A stretch of 64,000 bases of DNA. It comes from Neochlamydia sp. AcF84. GTDB lineage: Bacteria; Chlamydiota; Chlamydiia; Chlamydiales; Parachlamydiaceae. This document shows positions 18,957-28,095 of the stretch, in pieces. The translations under genes were made by a program, and so were the position numbers. The DNA lies in contig NZ_VJOT01000021.1 in assembly GCF_011087585.1 (NCBI RefSeq), positions 62,001 to 126,000 on the forward strand, given 5' to 3'. A model generated the notes under the pieces. It saw only the letters and a list, made by a program, of their open reading frames with translations. It was not told where the DNA came from and ran no database searches. The stretch's first letter is position 1; each line of letters opens with the position of its first letter.

Positions 18957-19196
18957 ATGGATCTCCTTTTTGATAAAAAGTGTATGAATATGCAGAACAA
19001 ATGTAAATAGTAAAAATAAAAGTGATTAGCTTTTTGAAAGAACTAAAAAAATCAAAATAAATTTTTAAAGAAAATTTTAAAAATTGATAAAAAACGATGG
19101 CTTTTCTATAGATGAAGTTAATCTTATGTTTCTAACTAGCTGAACATTTTATAAAAAACACTCTAAAAGTTTTTATCGATCTTTCGAAACTATGCA

Positions 19197-19943
19197 CTAG
19201 GGCTTAGCAGCTTTATGCGAGCCGTATAAAAGAGATGCTCGGGCAATATTTTCGCTAGCATAAGGGTAAAGAATCTCCATTTCTTTAACTAGTTCCTTTA
19301 CCTTCTTGCGCATGGAATTTTGTCCTACAGGACAGCGGCACATAATTCTGATGAATCCATACTGTTCTGCAAAAGCACGAATCTCTTCTTCTGAAATGTA
19401 AATAAGAGGGCGTATAATCGTTATCCCATATTTTTGCATATAAATTTTGGGTAAATTTCCTGCAAATTCACCTTTATGCAACAAATTCATTAAAAAGGTC
19501 TGAATGTTATCATCCCGATGATGACCAAAAGCAATGTTAGTGGCTCCTACACTTTTGGCAGCTTCAAAAAGAAGAGATCTCCTTTCGCGAGAACAGCTGT
19601 AGCACTCAAGGGTTTCGAGTTTTTGCTTAGATTCTTTAACAATAAAATGGACGCCTAGCTGATCGCAAATAGCTTTTAAATAGGTGACATTTACGCCTGC
19701 ACCGCAAGAAAATTCACCATTAACAAGGATGGCATATATATCTAATTCAGGAAAGCCCCTACCTGCTATAGCTTTTAATAAAAATAATAGCGTTAAGCTG
19801 TCTTTTCCCCCCGATAGGGCTACCGCTATCTTATTATCGCTTTCTAGCATTTGATAGTCATAAAGAGCTCGGCGAAAAGTGCTTTCTAATTTTTTACCTA
19901 AGCGGGACCAGGGCGGTTGAGCTATAGGTATAGAGATAGTCAT
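19197..19943 (-). CDS. ttcA: TtcA-like tRNA 2-thiocytidine synthase (PP-loop ATPase)
   Basis: The 248-residue protein has the PP-loop SGGKDS (residues 44-49), a CxxC pair at Cys114 and Cys117 (ECYSCSRERR), GHHRDDNIQTFLMNLLH, and further cysteines in IMCRCPVGQNS. This fits the TtcA/TtuA group, which uses an iron-sulfur cluster to thiolate tRNA. E. coli TtcA (about 311 residues) makes s2C32 and is longer, so the target base is uncertain. It lacks the TilS-specific C-terminal domain, which argues against lysidine synthetase. Confidence 0.8.
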   Translation of the reverse strand: MTISIPIAQPPWSRLGKKLESTFRRALYDYQMLESDNKIAVALSGGKDSLTLLFLLKAIAGRGFPELDIYAILVNGEFSCGAGVNVTYLKAICDQLGVHFIVKESKQKLETLECYSCSRERRSLLFEAAKSVGATNIAFGHHRDDNIQTFLMNLLHKGEFAGNLPKIYMQKYGITIIRPLIYISEEEIRAFAEQYGFIRIMCRCPVGQNSMRKKVKELVKEMEILYPYASENIARASLLYGSHKAAKP

Positions 19944-20056
19944 AAAAAATTAACTTTTATTTAAAAATAATTACCAAATACTTTATAGTACCCTTAGAGG
20001 CGGAGTCAAGGCATTTCTAAAATTTACTCTAAATCTTACCAATAAGTCTAAAGGAT

Positions 20057-20317
20057 ATGGATATGACAGAAAAAGTGAGCCGTAATGATCCCTGCCCCTG
20101 CGGATCAGGAAAGAAATATAAAAATTGTTGCTGGGGAAAAAAGTATACTAAAAAGAAACTTACCGCGAAATGGTTAAATCAGCCTGCTATGCCTAATCTT
20201 ATGGAACGCACTTTCGGAGATTCTATTGCTAAAACTTTTAAGCAGCAGCCGCCCCTACTCCATGTAGAAAAGGAAGTCTCTTCTGCAGAAGCCCCTTCTT
20301 TAGAGAAGACGGAATGA
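20057..20317 (+). CDS. Small SEC-C motif protein
   Basis: The product (84-86 residues) has the zinc-binding SEC-C motif [14 protein letters not shown] near its N-terminus and a simple tail of low complexity. SEC-C motifs occur at the end of SecA and in many small bacterial proteins that probably bind zinc. AAGG at 20051-20054 is better spaced for the second ATG at 20063 than for the first at 20057. The function is unknown. Confidence 0.75.
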   Translation: MDMTEKVSRNDPCPCGSGKKYKNCCWGKKYTKKKLTAKWLNQPAMPNLMERTFGDSIAKTFKQQPPLLHVEKEVSSAEAPSLEKTE

Positions 20318-20546
20318 TCTATCAAGAGCTTTTTATAGCGTAAGTTTAAGGCTTTCCTTAAGCTTGCCTATAGCCTGCTTAGAATTGTTAAGCCAAACGA
20401 TTCGTGAAAAAAATACACTAACTTGTTGAGCGCAAAAAAATTAGAATATCCCATTGTTTTTTTATAAAATGACTTGCTGCTAATCATGCATTTTTGCTAT
20501 AAGTTACGCATAATTAAACGCTATCTTTTAAGCGAGTATTCTGTAA

Positions 20547-20619
20547 GCTGACATAGCTCAATTGGTAGAGCACCCGACTTGTAATCGGACGGTTGTGGGT
20601 TCAATTCCTACTGTCAGCA
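20547..20619 (+). tRNA. tRNA-Thr (anticodon TGT)
   Basis: Acceptor GCTGACA pairs TGTCAGC. The anticodon loop CTTGTAA gives TGT, with one mismatch at the top of its stem. The T arm is around GGGTTCAATTCC. CCA is not encoded. It lies 7 nt before tRNA-Tyr. Confidence 0.94.
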
Positions 20620-20626
20620 TCCCTCT

Positions 20627-20708
20627 GGGGGTGTCGCCTAGTGGCAATGGCAAGAGACTGTAAATCTCTCGACTTCGGTCTGCGTTGGTTCGAGTCCAAC
20701 CGCCCCCA
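20627..20708 (+). tRNA. tRNA-Tyr (anticodon GTA)
   Basis: Acceptor GGGGGTG pairs CGCCCCC. The anticodon stem GAGA/TCTC encloses CTGTAAA with GTA. The long class II variable arm (CGACTTCGGTCTGCG) confirms tRNA-Tyr. A plasmid- or phage-like remnant begins just downstream. Confidence 0.95.
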
Positions 20709-20892
20709 TTCTTTTGGACGTTTCTTACCGTCCACTAGTTTTGTAAATACTTCACACGCCTTTATAGACAGGTTTTCCTATCCAATTTTACGTTCTGGAA
20801 CACAGAATCTAACCGTTGGCCTTTTTCATTGACTTCAGCGCTCTTGAAAATCTCCTTAGCACAAGCGGTTAAATTCATCACCCTGTTGGCGG

Positions 20893-21212
20893 TTATATAA
20901 AAGTTTTAATCTGCTTGCTCATAGCAAGCCATCTGCTCAATTTATTTTCTTCAAATCTTGATTGTAATTCTTTGCGATCAATTGCAGAATAAGCTCTATT
21001 CAAAGAATCTTCCCAAGATTTGTATTCAAACTTGCTGCCATCACCCCAAGAATCATAAGAGCAGCGAAGATAAGGCTTTCCAGAAGAAAGAAAAGCTAAA
21101 TTGAGCTACATACCATTCATCGGATTAATTTTTTTTTAGTGTCTCGAGAAAAGCGATAGATATTTCCGTCGCAAATCAGGGGATCTTGGAAAGGAATATT
21201 ATTTTCACTCAT
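20893..21212 (-). pseudogene. Broken fragment resembling the N-terminus of a plasmid/phage primase
   Basis: From ATG 21212 the reverse strand reads MSENNIPFQDPLICDGNIYR, then FSRDTKKK. An A-run marks a probable frameshift. The shifted frame gives NPMNGM, a TAG, then LNLAFLSSGKPYLRCSYDSW and continues to a TAA at 20893 (SRWLAMSKQIKTFI). The composition is protein-like across the breaks. The pattern of HRF-like then GxY and SWGDG blocks resembles the segment before the Toprim domain of plasmid/phage primase-helicases, but that link is from memory. It is certainly not intact. Confidence 0.5.
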
Positions 21213-21257
21213 ATGTCGAAGGCAATTTGATTCATACTTATTTTTTACCTCTTTAAA

Positions 21258-21533
21258 TTATGCGATTGAGTGATCTCCGAACATCTCTTCAGCTTTATTG
21301 CAAATGGCCTGCTCAATTGCCTTGCTTAAACAAGGCTCAGTTGGATGGGAAAGCGTGAGATTTTGTTCGCCAACTTTCCGAGTAGGATAAGTGATTCTAT
21401 AGTCAGTTTCATCGCGCCTTTTGAGGACACCAATAGAGCTGATGTAGAACTGATGATCAATCTCTACGCATGCAAATGCGATCAAGCCGTTTGGGGGCTT
21501 GATTGAGAGAAGCTCCGCTTTGGTGAGGCTCAT
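21258..21533 (-). CDS. SpoVG-like small protein
   Basis: The 91-residue product has a block LIAFACVEIDHQFYISSIGV followed by a Y-P-T-R-K-V-G stretch and LSHPTEPCLSKAIEQAI. This recalls the SpoVG fold (FASVxxDxxFVxxxIKV, then MPSRK, then HPI). SpoVG proteins bind nucleic acid and are common on plasmids and phages. Its ATG overlaps the stop of the 48-residue ORF upstream by 4 nt. The assignment rests on one alignment by eye. Confidence 0.55.
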   Translation of the reverse strand: MSLTKAELLSIKPPNGLIAFACVEIDHQFYISSIGVLKRRDETDYRITYPTRKVGEQNLTLSHPTEPCLSKAIEQAICNKAEEMFGDHSIA

Positions 21534-21676
21534 AAGGCTCCGGATGGATTACGTTTGTCTATTTGGAGAAGCAAATCAAAAAAAGCTCCAAGGCGGCAAG
21601 ATTCAGTCACTGCTAAAGGTTTAACGGTAGCCTTCTTTTTTGGTGGCTTGTGAGCTTTGAATTTGTTTTGTTTCAT
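21530..21676 (-). CDS. 48-residue basic protein, coupled to the SpoVG-like gene
   Basis: This small reading frame starts at an ATG (21674-21676) and begins MKQNKFKAHKPPKKK. It then reads AVTESCRLGAFFDLLLQIDK and ends in an ATGA overlap with the SpoVG-like gene (21530-21533). The overlap and the basic, tidy N-terminus favour a real gene. The function is unknown. Confidence 0.45.
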   Translation of the reverse strand: MKQNKFKAHKPPKKKATVKPLAVTESCRLGAFFDLLLQIDKRNPSGAL

Positions 21677-21898
21677 GTCTCCATTTTAAAAAATTTAGAA
21701 AAGAGGTACCGAAACCGGACAACGTCAGAATTCTTGAAAAGAACTCCGCGTGAAGGGATAGAAAAAGCCTAGCTGTTTGTCGGAAAAGTGTCGCAAAAAC
21801 TGGAGAAATTAAATCCGATTAACAGAGTAGTTAAGGTATTTGTAGTGGTTAAAAGAGGAAAGAAGTTGTTTTTTTGAATTTTTGACAAAGGAAAGGTG

Positions 21899-22300
21899 CT
21901 ATATTATTCGTCTGGCGTCAATTGGATAGTCAATTGCACCCAGTTTAGCTATAGAATCAAAAAACTTACCTTTAGAGAAGAATACTTTTTTTAATTCATT
22001 TTTGATCCCTAGCTCCCCAAGAGAATGTGAAAGAGCAGGAAAGTCGATGCAGGTATAGGAGTCCGTATTCAGCATTAATTTTAAAAGCTCATAAGGGCGC
22101 GAGGAGCGTGAAAATCTCTTCATAAAGAAGGGCTCCCTATCGTTACTTTTACTTCCCATATGAGCAATGATCCAAAACTGGTCTTCTTTATCTAAGTAAA
22201 ATTCTAGGGCTGCTAAACATATTTTCCTACTAGGAATCAAGGTATCCACTCTCGAGAAAAAGACATCTCTAGCCTTACAAACGCTTAACCAGAAGTTCAC
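21899..22300 (-). CDS. Unknown 133-residue protein in the remnant region
   Basis: I do not recognise this protein. It has a balanced composition with several aromatic residues and blocks such as DVFFSRVDTLIPSRKICL and FWIIAHMGSKSNDREPFF. There is no signal peptide. The ATG at 22300 lacks a strong ribosome binding site. It lies upstream of the SpoVG-like pair on the same strand with a 222-nt gap and may belong to the same acquired segment. Confidence 0.4.
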   Translation of the reverse strand: MNFWLSVCKARDVFFSRVDTLIPSRKICLAALEFYLDKEDQFWIIAHMGSKSNDREPFFMKRFSRSSRPYELLKLMLNTDSYTCIDFPALSHSLGELGIKNELKKVFFSKGKFFDSIAKLGAIDYPIDARRII

Positions 22301-22764
22301 CTATATCTTTCATACTTCTTTGCTCCTAAAATTCAGACTATCAAGTGCGTGTATATCTAAAATAAAAATGGTTTCTAAGGCATCAATCTCTGGAGTTTTC
22401 ATAAATCCCCTAATACTTAAGGGTTTTATACAAGAAAAACCTCATAAGCCATCAGGGAATCGAAAATAAAAAATCTAGAAATTATTTTATATACCAAGCA
22501 ATACTAATATCTCTTAGATCTCTTATAATTTTTTGTAAGAAAGGCCTTAAGAAGGCCCTTCTTACAAATAAAAGCTTAAAGGCCATCCGAGAGAAGTTTT
22601 TCATATCTTCTTATTAACTTCCCTTATGCCATTTGGTACTTTAGACTCTTAGCAAAGCTTGGGGCAGAGGGGCTTAAGACAGGCAAAGTAAGTGATCTAA
22701 AAAAATGTGCTTTAAATAGCAGAATTTAAAGCTTTTTTCATTATCATTTATCCTTTTCTGTCGA
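22301..22764. other. 464-nt gap, nothing recognised
   Basis: AT-rich sequence between the 133-residue ORF and the antiporter gene. It contains a short inverted pair (AGAAAGGCCTTAAGAAGGCC near 22540) but no gene or clear terminator. Confidence 0.4.
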
Positions 22765-23985
22765 TTAGCTTTTTACTTCATTTTCTGCCCGAGCTTGAAG
22801 ATTGTAGAAAAATCGCATAAAGAAGGGGGTAAAGACTGTAGTAATGGCAATCACAATGATCATCGAAGCGTATAAATCGTTATCAAAAACTTTGCTATCT
22901 TTCCCCACCTCTGCAAAAATTAGTCCCACTTCTCCTCGAGGCACCATCGCAATACCCACAGCCCATTTGATCCATTTATTTTCTTTAAAAAGAAGAAAGC
23001 CTGAGGATAGCTTACCCACTATGGCGGCGATAAGTATAGAAATAGAGAGTAGCCAAATGAAAGTTGATCCCCAATTGATTTCGCTAAGGTTTAAAGATAA
23101 ACCTATCGTGACAAAAAATAGAGGAGTAAATAGATGCACGATTGGCTTCATTTGGGTTTCCACTTTATGAGAAAATTCTTCATTAAAAGGAGAATAAGTT
23201 CCCCAAGGTAGAATAAATTGCCGAGAAAGAGCAAGACCTGCTGCAAATCCTCCTAAAAGTGCAGGAGCCCCCATTTGATGAGCTAGCCAAGCAAACAATA
23301 ATATGAGAGAAACGATAGTAGTGGGAAGAAGCCCAGGAATTTCACTTTTCTTTTCATAATGTTTGATGACATTAGAAATAAATTTAGCAGCTATAGGTGC
23401 CAATATAAGAAATAAACAGATGAATACGAGTACCTTGCCAATATTTATAAAGCTGATCCCTCCTCCTTGAGAAAATTCATAAAGAACGGATAACAAAATG
23501 ATTCCGATGATATCGTCGATGACAGCTGCGCCGAGCACAATTTGAGCTTCATCGCTGGTCTGTCTTTTAAGATCAGTAAGTACTCGAATTGTTATTCCAA
23601 TGCTAGTTGCTGTCAATGTGCTTGCAATAAATAAAGATACGAGCAGGCTTAAGTCAAATAGCTGGTAGCTGACAAGAAAGCCGAGCGTAAAAGGAATGAC
23701 AACGCCTCCTACTGCCACTATAAAAGGCTTACTACCTGTCTTTGCTAACCTTCCCATATCCGTTTCCAGTCCTACTTCAAAAAGAAGGAGAATGATTCCA
23801 ATTTCTGCCAATAACTTAATCATCTCGTTAGGCTCTATTAAGTTAAAGAGGCTAGGGCCAATGAGGACGCCGGCAAAAAGTTCACCGATAACAGAGGGAA
23901 TATTAAACCTAGCGAAAAATTCTCCTAATACTCTAGCCATAAATAAAATAATGACAAGCTGGAGAAAAAAGTTGTGAATTTGCAT
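22765..23985 (-). CDS. Monovalent cation/proton antiporter, CPA2 family
   Basis: The 406-residue integral membrane protein has about 12 hydrophobic segments. Family blocks are IPSVIGELFAGVLIGPS near residue 29, LLLFEVGLETD, TLTATSIGITIRVL and GAAVIDDIIGIILL. The paired Asp in the last block is typical of electrogenic Na+/H+ exchangers such as NapA. MVPRGEVGLIFAEVG near residue 350 is also conserved. No C-terminal RCK/TrkA domain is present, so it resembles NapA or a short KefB. It is monocistronic. Confidence 0.92.
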   Translation of the reverse strand: MQIHNFFLQLVIILFMARVLGEFFARFNIPSVIGELFAGVLIGPSLFNLIEPNEMIKLLAEIGIILLLFEVGLETDMGRLAKTGSKPFIVAVGGVVIPFTLGFLVSYQLFDLSLLVSLFIASTLTATSIGITIRVLTDLKRQTSDEAQIVLGAAVIDDIIGIILLSVLYEFSQGGGISFINIGKVLVFICLFLILAPIAAKFISNVIKHYEKKSEIPGLLPTTIVSLILLFAWLAHQMGAPALLGGFAAGLALSRQFILPWGTYSPFNEEFSHKVETQMKPIVHLFTPLFFVTIGLSLNLSEINWGSTFIWLLSISILIAAIVGKLSSGFLLFKENKWIKWAVGIAMVPRGEVGLIFAEVGKDSKVFDNDLYASMIIVIAITTVFTPFFMRFFYNLQARAENEVKS

Positions 23986-25051
23986 GATAATGTTTCCTTA
24001 AGGCTTGTAGATTAAGTTTTTCAGCTTTTCGTTTAAAGGGTCAGCTTCTGAAATAGAAGTGGACTTTTTAAGTAATGCCCTAATATTGCAACCTAGTATT
24101 TGAGAGAGTACAATAAAAATGATACTTATGCTAAATAAGTGCTTGGTTTATGTCAAACGCTTGGCTTACTCCTTTTACATTTTTTGCCTTTTTTATGTCA
24201 TCCAAGTTCGTGGAAAAAGATAGTAATTATATTTTCTACTTGCTGCTTTAGCTTGATTGCAGCCAAGTAGAAAAGGCTTCAAAGCATGATTTCAGCAAAG
24301 ACCCAGCTATATAAATGTAATTTCTTTATAAGGCCCACCAGCTGGACTTTAACGGAAAGATGGTGGGTAAAAATTTACAATAAGAAAGAAAAGCTATTCG
24401 TTTGTTTTAAAGCTTTTGAAATTTACCCCATGTAAGCTTTTCTTTTCTTCGACCAATTCTTTTCTTAAAATAGCCTTTACCTACCTAATTCTAGGAATTA
24501 GGAATCAAGCTGCCACATTATAATAAAATGTAGGAGAAAATGCTCTCACGTCATCCTTTTGCATAAGCGCTTAGTTGCGGACCAGGCTTGTCAACAGTGC
24601 CAAAAGAAAAAGATGCCCCAAAATTTACCAGGAGCGATGAGAAGATAATGACGCGAGGGAGCAGAAGGGGCATCCAAGAAGTTTTCTTGCTGGCACCGCC
24701 CCCGATTGCTTTAAGCGAGGCCATGGAGGAAATCTTCATCTTATAAAGCCGACCTATCAGCGAGCAGGATCCCCTTAGCCTTTAACTATAAATAAAAAAT
24801 GAAATCGATTAAATATTCAAAGTCTAAGAGGGACTAATAGAGGGAATGAGGCCTAGCATGAGAGAGGCCATAAAAGACAATTGACTAAGTTGCTTACACA
24901 GCAAGCTCGAAAAATTACGAGCAACCTGCCGAGCAAATTTTTAGATTATTAACGAGACATATGCTTTTGACAGTTAATCAGTAGATGTGTTAAAAAGATA
25001 TTAATTTATATCGTTCGTTTAATCCTATAACTGATTTTAAGGAGGTATAAA
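23986..25051. other. Long gap with no secure gene
   Basis: About 1.07 kb. One 62-residue frame on the minus strand (24551-24739) has a hydrophobic core but no ribosome binding site and was not accepted. Around 24320-24370 an imperfect inverted repeat (CCCACCAGC ... GATGGTGGG) is visible. The right end holds the hsp20 promoter region. Confidence 0.45.
24967..24995 (+). promoter_or_regulatory. Putative sigma-70-type promoter for hsp20
   Basis: A perfect TTGACA (24967-24972) is followed after 17 nt by TTAAAA (24990-24995), in an AT-rich stretch about 57 nt before the hsp20 ATG. No CIRCE inverted repeat is present. Confidence 0.4.
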
Positions 25052-25480
25052 ATGTCTTTTAATCTATTCCCTTCCATTTTCAATCGTGACCCCTTATTCC
25101 GTTTTCCAAAAAATCTTACGCGAGAGCTTGAGCAATTTTATGGTGAGGAAAGAGATCAAGACCTTACCATTTATGAGGACAAAAATAACAACATTGTCGT
25201 AGAGGCCGCTATGCCTGGTTTAAATCCGGAAGACATTGAAATTAATTTGAATAAAGGTGTTCTGTGGATCAAAGGCGAAAAAAAAGAAGAAGAAAGTGAT
25301 AGGGATAAAAAATTTTATAGACGGTCGATGCGTTCGTTTTCTTATAGCGTAGCTCTTCCCGAACAAGTTAATGATCGTGAAGAACCTCAAGCCTCTTACA
25401 GAAATGGTGTTTTGCAGGTTAGCTTTCAAAAAGCGAAATCTTCGGAAGCTAAGCGGATCTCTATTAAAAGCGAAAAATAA
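25052..25480 (+). CDS. Small heat-shock protein (Hsp20/alpha-crystallin)
   Basis: The 142-residue chaperone has an alpha-crystallin domain from about residue 37 (LTIYEDKNNNIVVEAAMPGL). It includes EDIEINLNKGVLWIKGEKKE and the conserved YRNGVLQVSF near residue 120. It holds unfolding proteins in a refoldable state. AAGGAGGT at 25039-25046 is an excellent ribosome binding site. It is monocistronic, and a hairpin follows at 25495-25518. Confidence 0.93.
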   Translation: MSFNLFPSIFNRDPLFRFPKNLTRELEQFYGEERDQDLTIYEDKNNNIVVEAAMPGLNPEDIEINLNKGVLWIKGEKKEEESDRDKKFYRRSMRSFSYSVALPEQVNDREEPQASYRNGVLQVSFQKAKSSEAKRISIKSEK

Positions 25481-25494
25481 ATAATAATGAGGGG

Positions 25495-25518
25495 GAAGGT
25501 AAAAAACATATTACCTTC
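25495..25518 (+). terminator. Hairpin downstream of hsp20
   Basis: GAAGGTAA (25495-25502) pairs TTACCTTC (25511-25518) across an 8-nt loop, 15 nt after the hsp20 stop. There is no strong T run, so it is a terminator-like hairpin rather than a canonical one. Confidence 0.5.
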
Positions 25519-25820
25519 TACCCACCAAAATCTTAAAATAAAGCTAATGGAGCAGGCTGAGTAATTTTAAGCATACTCAGCTTCTCCTAGAATGATTTCA
25601 TTTCTCCAATTGGCTTTTTTCTTCATGGAAAAGGCATTTTAAGTCCCTTTTCTGCAAAAAAGATGGCGCGATAGGAAGAAAAATCGGTGGATTGGCTATC
25701 AGATTCAGCTAAAATCTACTTTTATCTCAAGTAAGATAAAAATCTTTATACCTGATTCTTATTCTTTACTGGTTTTCATCCACTTCACGCCTAAAATGGC
25801 AGACGACCATTAATTAAAGC
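25519..25820. other. 302-nt gap, nothing recognised
   Basis: The convergent space between hsp20 and the proline-rich gene is AT-rich. No ORF or RNA gene was seen. Confidence 0.4.
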
Positions 25821-26159
25821 TCACCTGCTCTGAATATACTTATAAAGCTCGTCTGCTGCCGCTTTATCCGGAAATGACTGTTTAGCTGTAGGGGGTGGGG
25901 GTGATCCATAAAACCCGCCATAAAAGCCAGGCGGATTAGAAGGGGGCATATTGCTAGGATTAGCAGAAGGATCAGTGATGTTATTATAATTTTGATCGGC
26001 AGATGGAGGCATATAAGCTTGCGATTTCTTAGAAGGGGGTGGAGGATATTGCGAAGGAGTAGGCTTGCCTTGATCACTAGGATCTGCCTGAAGAGGTAAT
26101 AAAATTCCCCATAAAATGAAAAGATAAAAACCCCAGCAACGAGTAAAGCTTATATTCAT
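25821..26159 (-). CDS. Small secreted proline-rich protein
   Basis: The 112-residue product has a signal peptide: a hydrophobic run FYLFILWGILLPLQA ends with a likely cleavage before Asp26. The mature part is rich in Pro, Ser, Asn and Tyr (SQYPPPPSKKSQAYMPPS, then NPPGFYGGFYGSPPPPT) and ends in a short helix (KAAADELYKYIQSR). I do not recognise a family. Such low-complexity exported proteins can be envelope or host-interaction proteins, but no function can be assigned. Confidence 0.65.
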   Translation of the reverse strand: MNISFTRCWGFYLFILWGILLPLQADPSDQGKPTPSQYPPPPSKKSQAYMPPSADQNYNNITDPSANPSNMPPSNPPGFYGGFYGSPPPPTAKQSFPDKAAADELYKYIQSR

Positions 26160-26718
26160 AAGACCTCTTTAAAAAAACTATGAGTGTTAACTTCAAAATA
26201 CCTTAAAATTTATTTTATCTACATATAAATATCATTAGCAACTTTTTAGGCTATTTAAATTTTTTATGCAACCTCTTAAGCCTGCATACAATAGAAAGAA
26301 TAGGAGAGGCTCGCGGATAGGATGCTTTTTCATCCAAGAATCCTTTTTTATTGGCTTGCTGGAAAATAAAAATTATTCTTTTTATTTATCTTCCTTAAGT
26401 TGCCTTTAAGAAAGCTTACCCAACAAGCTCTTCTTTAAGTTTTATCCTTTAAGTTAACTTTGAAAAATAAGCTGTAAGAAGTTTTTTTATTTGTTTTTTT
26501 TTGTTGCATGTCAGATTGATTGGAAATTTAATTATTTTTATCAAGCCCTTATAGATAAACGAGAGCAAACTTGTAACTCTTTTATATGAAGATCGTAGCA
26601 ACTAAAAGGCTTTTTATTTGGGGATCTTAAGGTGGGTAAGGCCGAGAAATAAATTGTGAAGATAATCATTCATAGGCTATGAATGAAAGCCTAGCAAAGA
26701 GTAGAAAAAGGTTTTTTT
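26160..26718. other. 559-nt gap upstream of mgtE
   Basis: AT-rich with no gene. I looked for a magnesium riboswitch before mgtE and could not identify one. It probably contains the promoters of the divergent genes. Confidence 0.4.
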
Positions 26719-28095
26719 ATGAAAGTCTTACCTTTAACTTGTCTTAATCATTTAATTAAAGATAAAAAAAACCAAGAATTGCAGGAGAGTTTAAAATCTC
26801 TTTCAGGGTTTGAAATAGCCGATCTGATAGAAAAAAAAACTATGTCCGATCGGTTATTTGTGTTTACTTTGCTATCTCCTCAACAAGCAGCTGAAACGTT
26901 TGATTACCTTTCCGATAAGCATAAAAAGCAAATTTTGCGCTCCTTATCTTCCACGCAAATTGCGAGCATGCTAACAGCAATGCGATCTGACGATCGTACC
27001 GCTCTTTTAGAGGAACTACCTCAGCAGGTAGTGGAAGATTATTTAAAACTTTTGCCCGCCGAGCAACGCCTTGAAACTTTAACCTTGTTAGGCTATCCAG
27101 AAGATAGCGTAGGACGGCTGATCACTACGGATTATATAGCAGTCAAGATGAATTGGAGTATAGAGCAGGTTTTTGATTATATTCGCGAGTATGGAAGAGA
27201 TAGTGAAACGATTGATGTTATCTATGTGGTGGATGATGCAGGCATCTTGATTGACGATTTAAGGCTTAAAGAGATACTTTTCCACCCTAAAGAGTATAAA
27301 ATTGCTCAAATCACGGATCAAAAGTTTTTAGCTTTATCCGTTCATGAGGCAGCTGAAGAGGCCATTAATATATTTAAAGAATATAATCGCGTGGCTTTAC
27401 CCGTTGTAAATGATGAAGGAGTTTTATTAGGCATTGTCACCATTGATGATATTTTGCGATTAGCTTCTGAAGAGAATACTAACGAAGTCCATAAAATTGG
27501 AGGAAGCGATGCTCTCGATGAGCCTTACCTGGAGACGCCTTTTTTTGAATTGATAAAAAAAAGAGCGCGCTGGTTGGTCATACTATTTGTAGGCGAAATG
27601 TTTACAGCTACAGCCATGAGTTTCTTCGAAAATCAAATTTCAAGAGCCGTCGTTTTAGCTTTATTTCTTCCTTTGATAATTTCCAGCGGGGGAAATGCTG
27701 GCTCGCAATCTTCTACCCTTATTATTCGCGCAATGGCTTTAGGTGAAGTAAAGCTTAAAGATTGGTGGAATATTATGCGGGGAGAATTTCTTTTAGGCGC
27801 CTCCTTAGGCTTAGTATTAGGAGTGGTAGGCTTTATTCGGGTTTCGCTATGGGGAACTTTAGGGCATGTATATGGTGAACATTGGTTTTTAATGGCTGTG
27901 ACTATCTTTTTTTCTTTAATAGGCGTTGTTTTGTGGGGATCCCTTTCAGGAGCTATGTTGCCTTTTGTTTTACGCCGTCTAGGATTTGATCCCGCTACCT
28001 CTTCAGCTCCCTTAGTGGCTACCATTGTAGATGTAGTAGGAATTATCATCTATTTTACCTTGGCGATGGTGATACTTAAAGGCTCATTATTATGA
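26719..28095 (+). CDS. mgtE: Magnesium transporter MgtE
   Basis: The 458-residue protein has the usual order. A helical N domain (residues 1-125) contains LLEELPQQVVEDYLKLLP. A CBS pair (about 130-255) contains PVVNDEGVLLGIVTIDDILR. A five-helix membrane domain (about 285-458) contains SGGNAGSQSSTLIIRAMALG, the pore-helix signature. The cytosolic domains sense Mg2+ and close the channel when it is abundant. The length matches the family (about 450). Confidence 0.96.
   Translation: MKVLPLTCLNHLIKDKKNQELQESLKSLSGFEIADLIEKKTMSDRLFVFTLLSPQQAAETFDYLSDKHKKQILRSLSSTQIASMLTAMRSDDRTALLEELPQQVVEDYLKLLPAEQRLETLTLLGYPEDSVGRLITTDYIAVKMNWSIEQVFDYIREYGRDSETIDVIYVVDDAGILIDDLRLKEILFHPKEYKIAQITDQKFLALSVHEAAEEAINIFKEYNRVALPVVNDEGVLLGIVTIDDILRLASEENTNEVHKIGGSDALDEPYLETPFFELIKKRARWLVILFVGEMFTATAMSFFENQISRAVVLALFLPLIISSGGNAGSQSSTLIIRAMALGEVKLKDWWNIMRGEFLLGASLGLVLGVVGFIRVSLWGTLGHVYGEHWFLMAVTIFFSLIGVVLWGSLSGAMLPFVLRRLGFDPATSSAPLVATIVDVVGIIIYFTLAMVILKGSLL

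Noticed and set aside
19197-19943. tRNA-Ile lysidine synthetase TilS
   Set aside because: The CxxC and third cysteine motif and lack of the TilS C-terminal domain point to the TtcA group.
20593-20832. 79-residue plus-strand ORF
   Set aside because: It runs through the end of tRNA-Thr and all of tRNA-Tyr; no ribosome binding site.
24551-24739. 62-residue minus-strand ORF with a hydrophobic core
   Set aside because: No ribosome binding site, no family; could be chance. Kept only as a note.
26160-26718. Magnesium riboswitch before mgtE
   Set aside because: No M-box-like conserved core could be recognised in the leader.
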